From a bacterium UBA2214 (GTDB lineage: Bacteria > Zhuqueibacterota > Zhuqueibacteria > Residuimicrobiales > Residuimicrobiaceae): a DNA stretch of 14,811 bases. The notes below the pieces were generated by a model that saw only the letters and a list, made by a program, of their open reading frames with translations, was not told where the DNA came from and made no database searches. Location: assembly GCA_002327255.1 (NCBI GenBank), contig DCUM01000095.1:1-14811 (forward strand), given 5' to 3'. This document shows, one piece after another, positions 14,298-14,811 of the stretch. The position numbers were made by a program, and so were the translations under genes. Numbering within the stretch: the first letter of the stretch is position 1; every line of letters starts with the position of its first letter.

Positions 14298-14811
14298 GAA
14301 CCAGATCCTTAAAATGTTCCAACATTTCCGCGAGTGAATCACCACCCAGTTTTTCGTAAAGCGCGTTGGCCAGAACCAGCGCAGTCATGGCTTCGGCGAC
14401 GACAACGGCTGCCGGCACCGCGCAGATGTCCGCCCGTTCACTGAATGCTTTTTGCGCTTCATGGGTTGCTACATCCAGCGAGCGCAGTGGCTGCACCAAT
14501 GTGGGCAGCGGCTTCATGGAGAGGCGGATAACGATCGCTTCGCCATTGCTCATGCCCCCCTCAATGCCTCCGGCGTGATTGCTGCCGCGGTAGTATCCGC
14601 TCTCGGCCGTGAAAAAAATCTCATCATGAATCCGGCTGCCGGGGTGAAAAGCCACATGATGTCCCATGCCGAATTCAATGGCTTTGATGGCCGGGATGCT
14701 CATCAAAGCAGCGGCGAGATGGGTATCGAGCCGGCGATCCCAATGCACATGACTACCCAATCCAACGGGTACGCCCAATGCGACGATCTCGAAGGTACCA
14801 CCCAGCGAGTC
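14278..14811 (-). CDS. aroC: chorismate synthase, C-terminal half (cut by window edge)
   Basis: The visible 178 codons are the C-terminal half of chorismate synthase, which makes chorismate from 5-enolpyruvylshikimate 3-phosphate and needs reduced FMN. The fragment begins inside the conserved DSLGGTFEIVALGVPVGLG and continues with SHVHWDRRLDTHLAAALMSI and PAIKAIEFGMG. It also has the flavin/substrate-site blocks NHAGGIEGGMSNGE and RSLDVATHEAQ, where family members have an R-x-D-x-x family pattern. ADICAVPAAVVVAEAM is the usual near-C-terminal helix. The 5' half lies beyond the right edge. The stop at 14278 overlaps aroK by 20 bases. Confidence 0.95.
   Translation of the reverse strand, partial: DSLGGTFEIVALGVPVGLGSHVHWDRRLDTHLAAALMSIPAIKAIEFGMGHHVAFHPGSRIHDEIFFTAESGYYRGSNHAGGIEGGMSNGEAIVIRLSMKPLPTLVQPLRSLDVATHEAQKAFSERADICAVPAAVVVAEAMTALVLANALYEKLGGDSLAEMLEHFKDLVHVPLGW

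Overview
The window reads as ordinary chromosomal DNA of a free-living, moderately GC-rich bacterium. The best taxonomic clue is the secreted protein at 9508-11403. Its C-terminus combines a PVEL...NNYGF-type beta-sandwich module with a YPNPFNP...SGAYLYRL sorting-type tail, an architecture common in the FCB superphylum and relatives (Calditrichota, KSB1, Ignavibacteria-like lineages). That placement is inference. No phage, IS, CRISPR, tRNA or rRNA signature was seen.

Layout, left to right. (1) The last 12 codons of an unknown gene, followed by a strong hairpin (1-94). (2) A 572-bp stretch without a convincing gene, ending in a promoter candidate for a two-gene plus-strand unit: a GHMP sugar kinase of galactokinase/galacturonokinase type (612-1787) and a sugar-1-phosphate nucleotidyltransferase (1807-2574). 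Together they look like a salvage route from free sugar to sugar-1-phosphate to NDP-sugar. (3) A convergent GH30 glycosidase lipoprotein (2615-4060, minus). (4) A hemolysin III/PAQR-type membrane protein (4520-5176, plus). (5) Minus-strand sucD and sucC (5392-7466), the two subunits of succinyl-CoA synthetase, with a hairpin terminator after sucD. (6) A nitroreductase-family protein (7571-8200, minus), divergent from an AI-2E/PerM-family membrane protein (8306-9463, plus) that has a good sigma70-type promoter. (7) A bidirectional terminator separating that gene from the convergent secreted protein. (8) A minus-strand shikimate block: aroC (3' half only, cut by the window edge), aroK and aroB with overlapping ends, then a gap with its own promoter and aroQ (type II dehydroquinase). 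A degraded, internally deleted relic of a PolX/PHP DNA polymerase gene follows aroQ.

The items most worth a second look are the kinase/nucleotidyltransferase pair, whose sugar-binding motif resembles plant galacturonokinase more than classical GalK; the PolX relic, which fuses the N-terminal helix-hairpin-helix region to a piece of the PHP domain and carries an in-frame stop; and the nested inverted repeats in front of the secreted-protein gene. I found no convincing evidence of a wholly new multi-gene system here.
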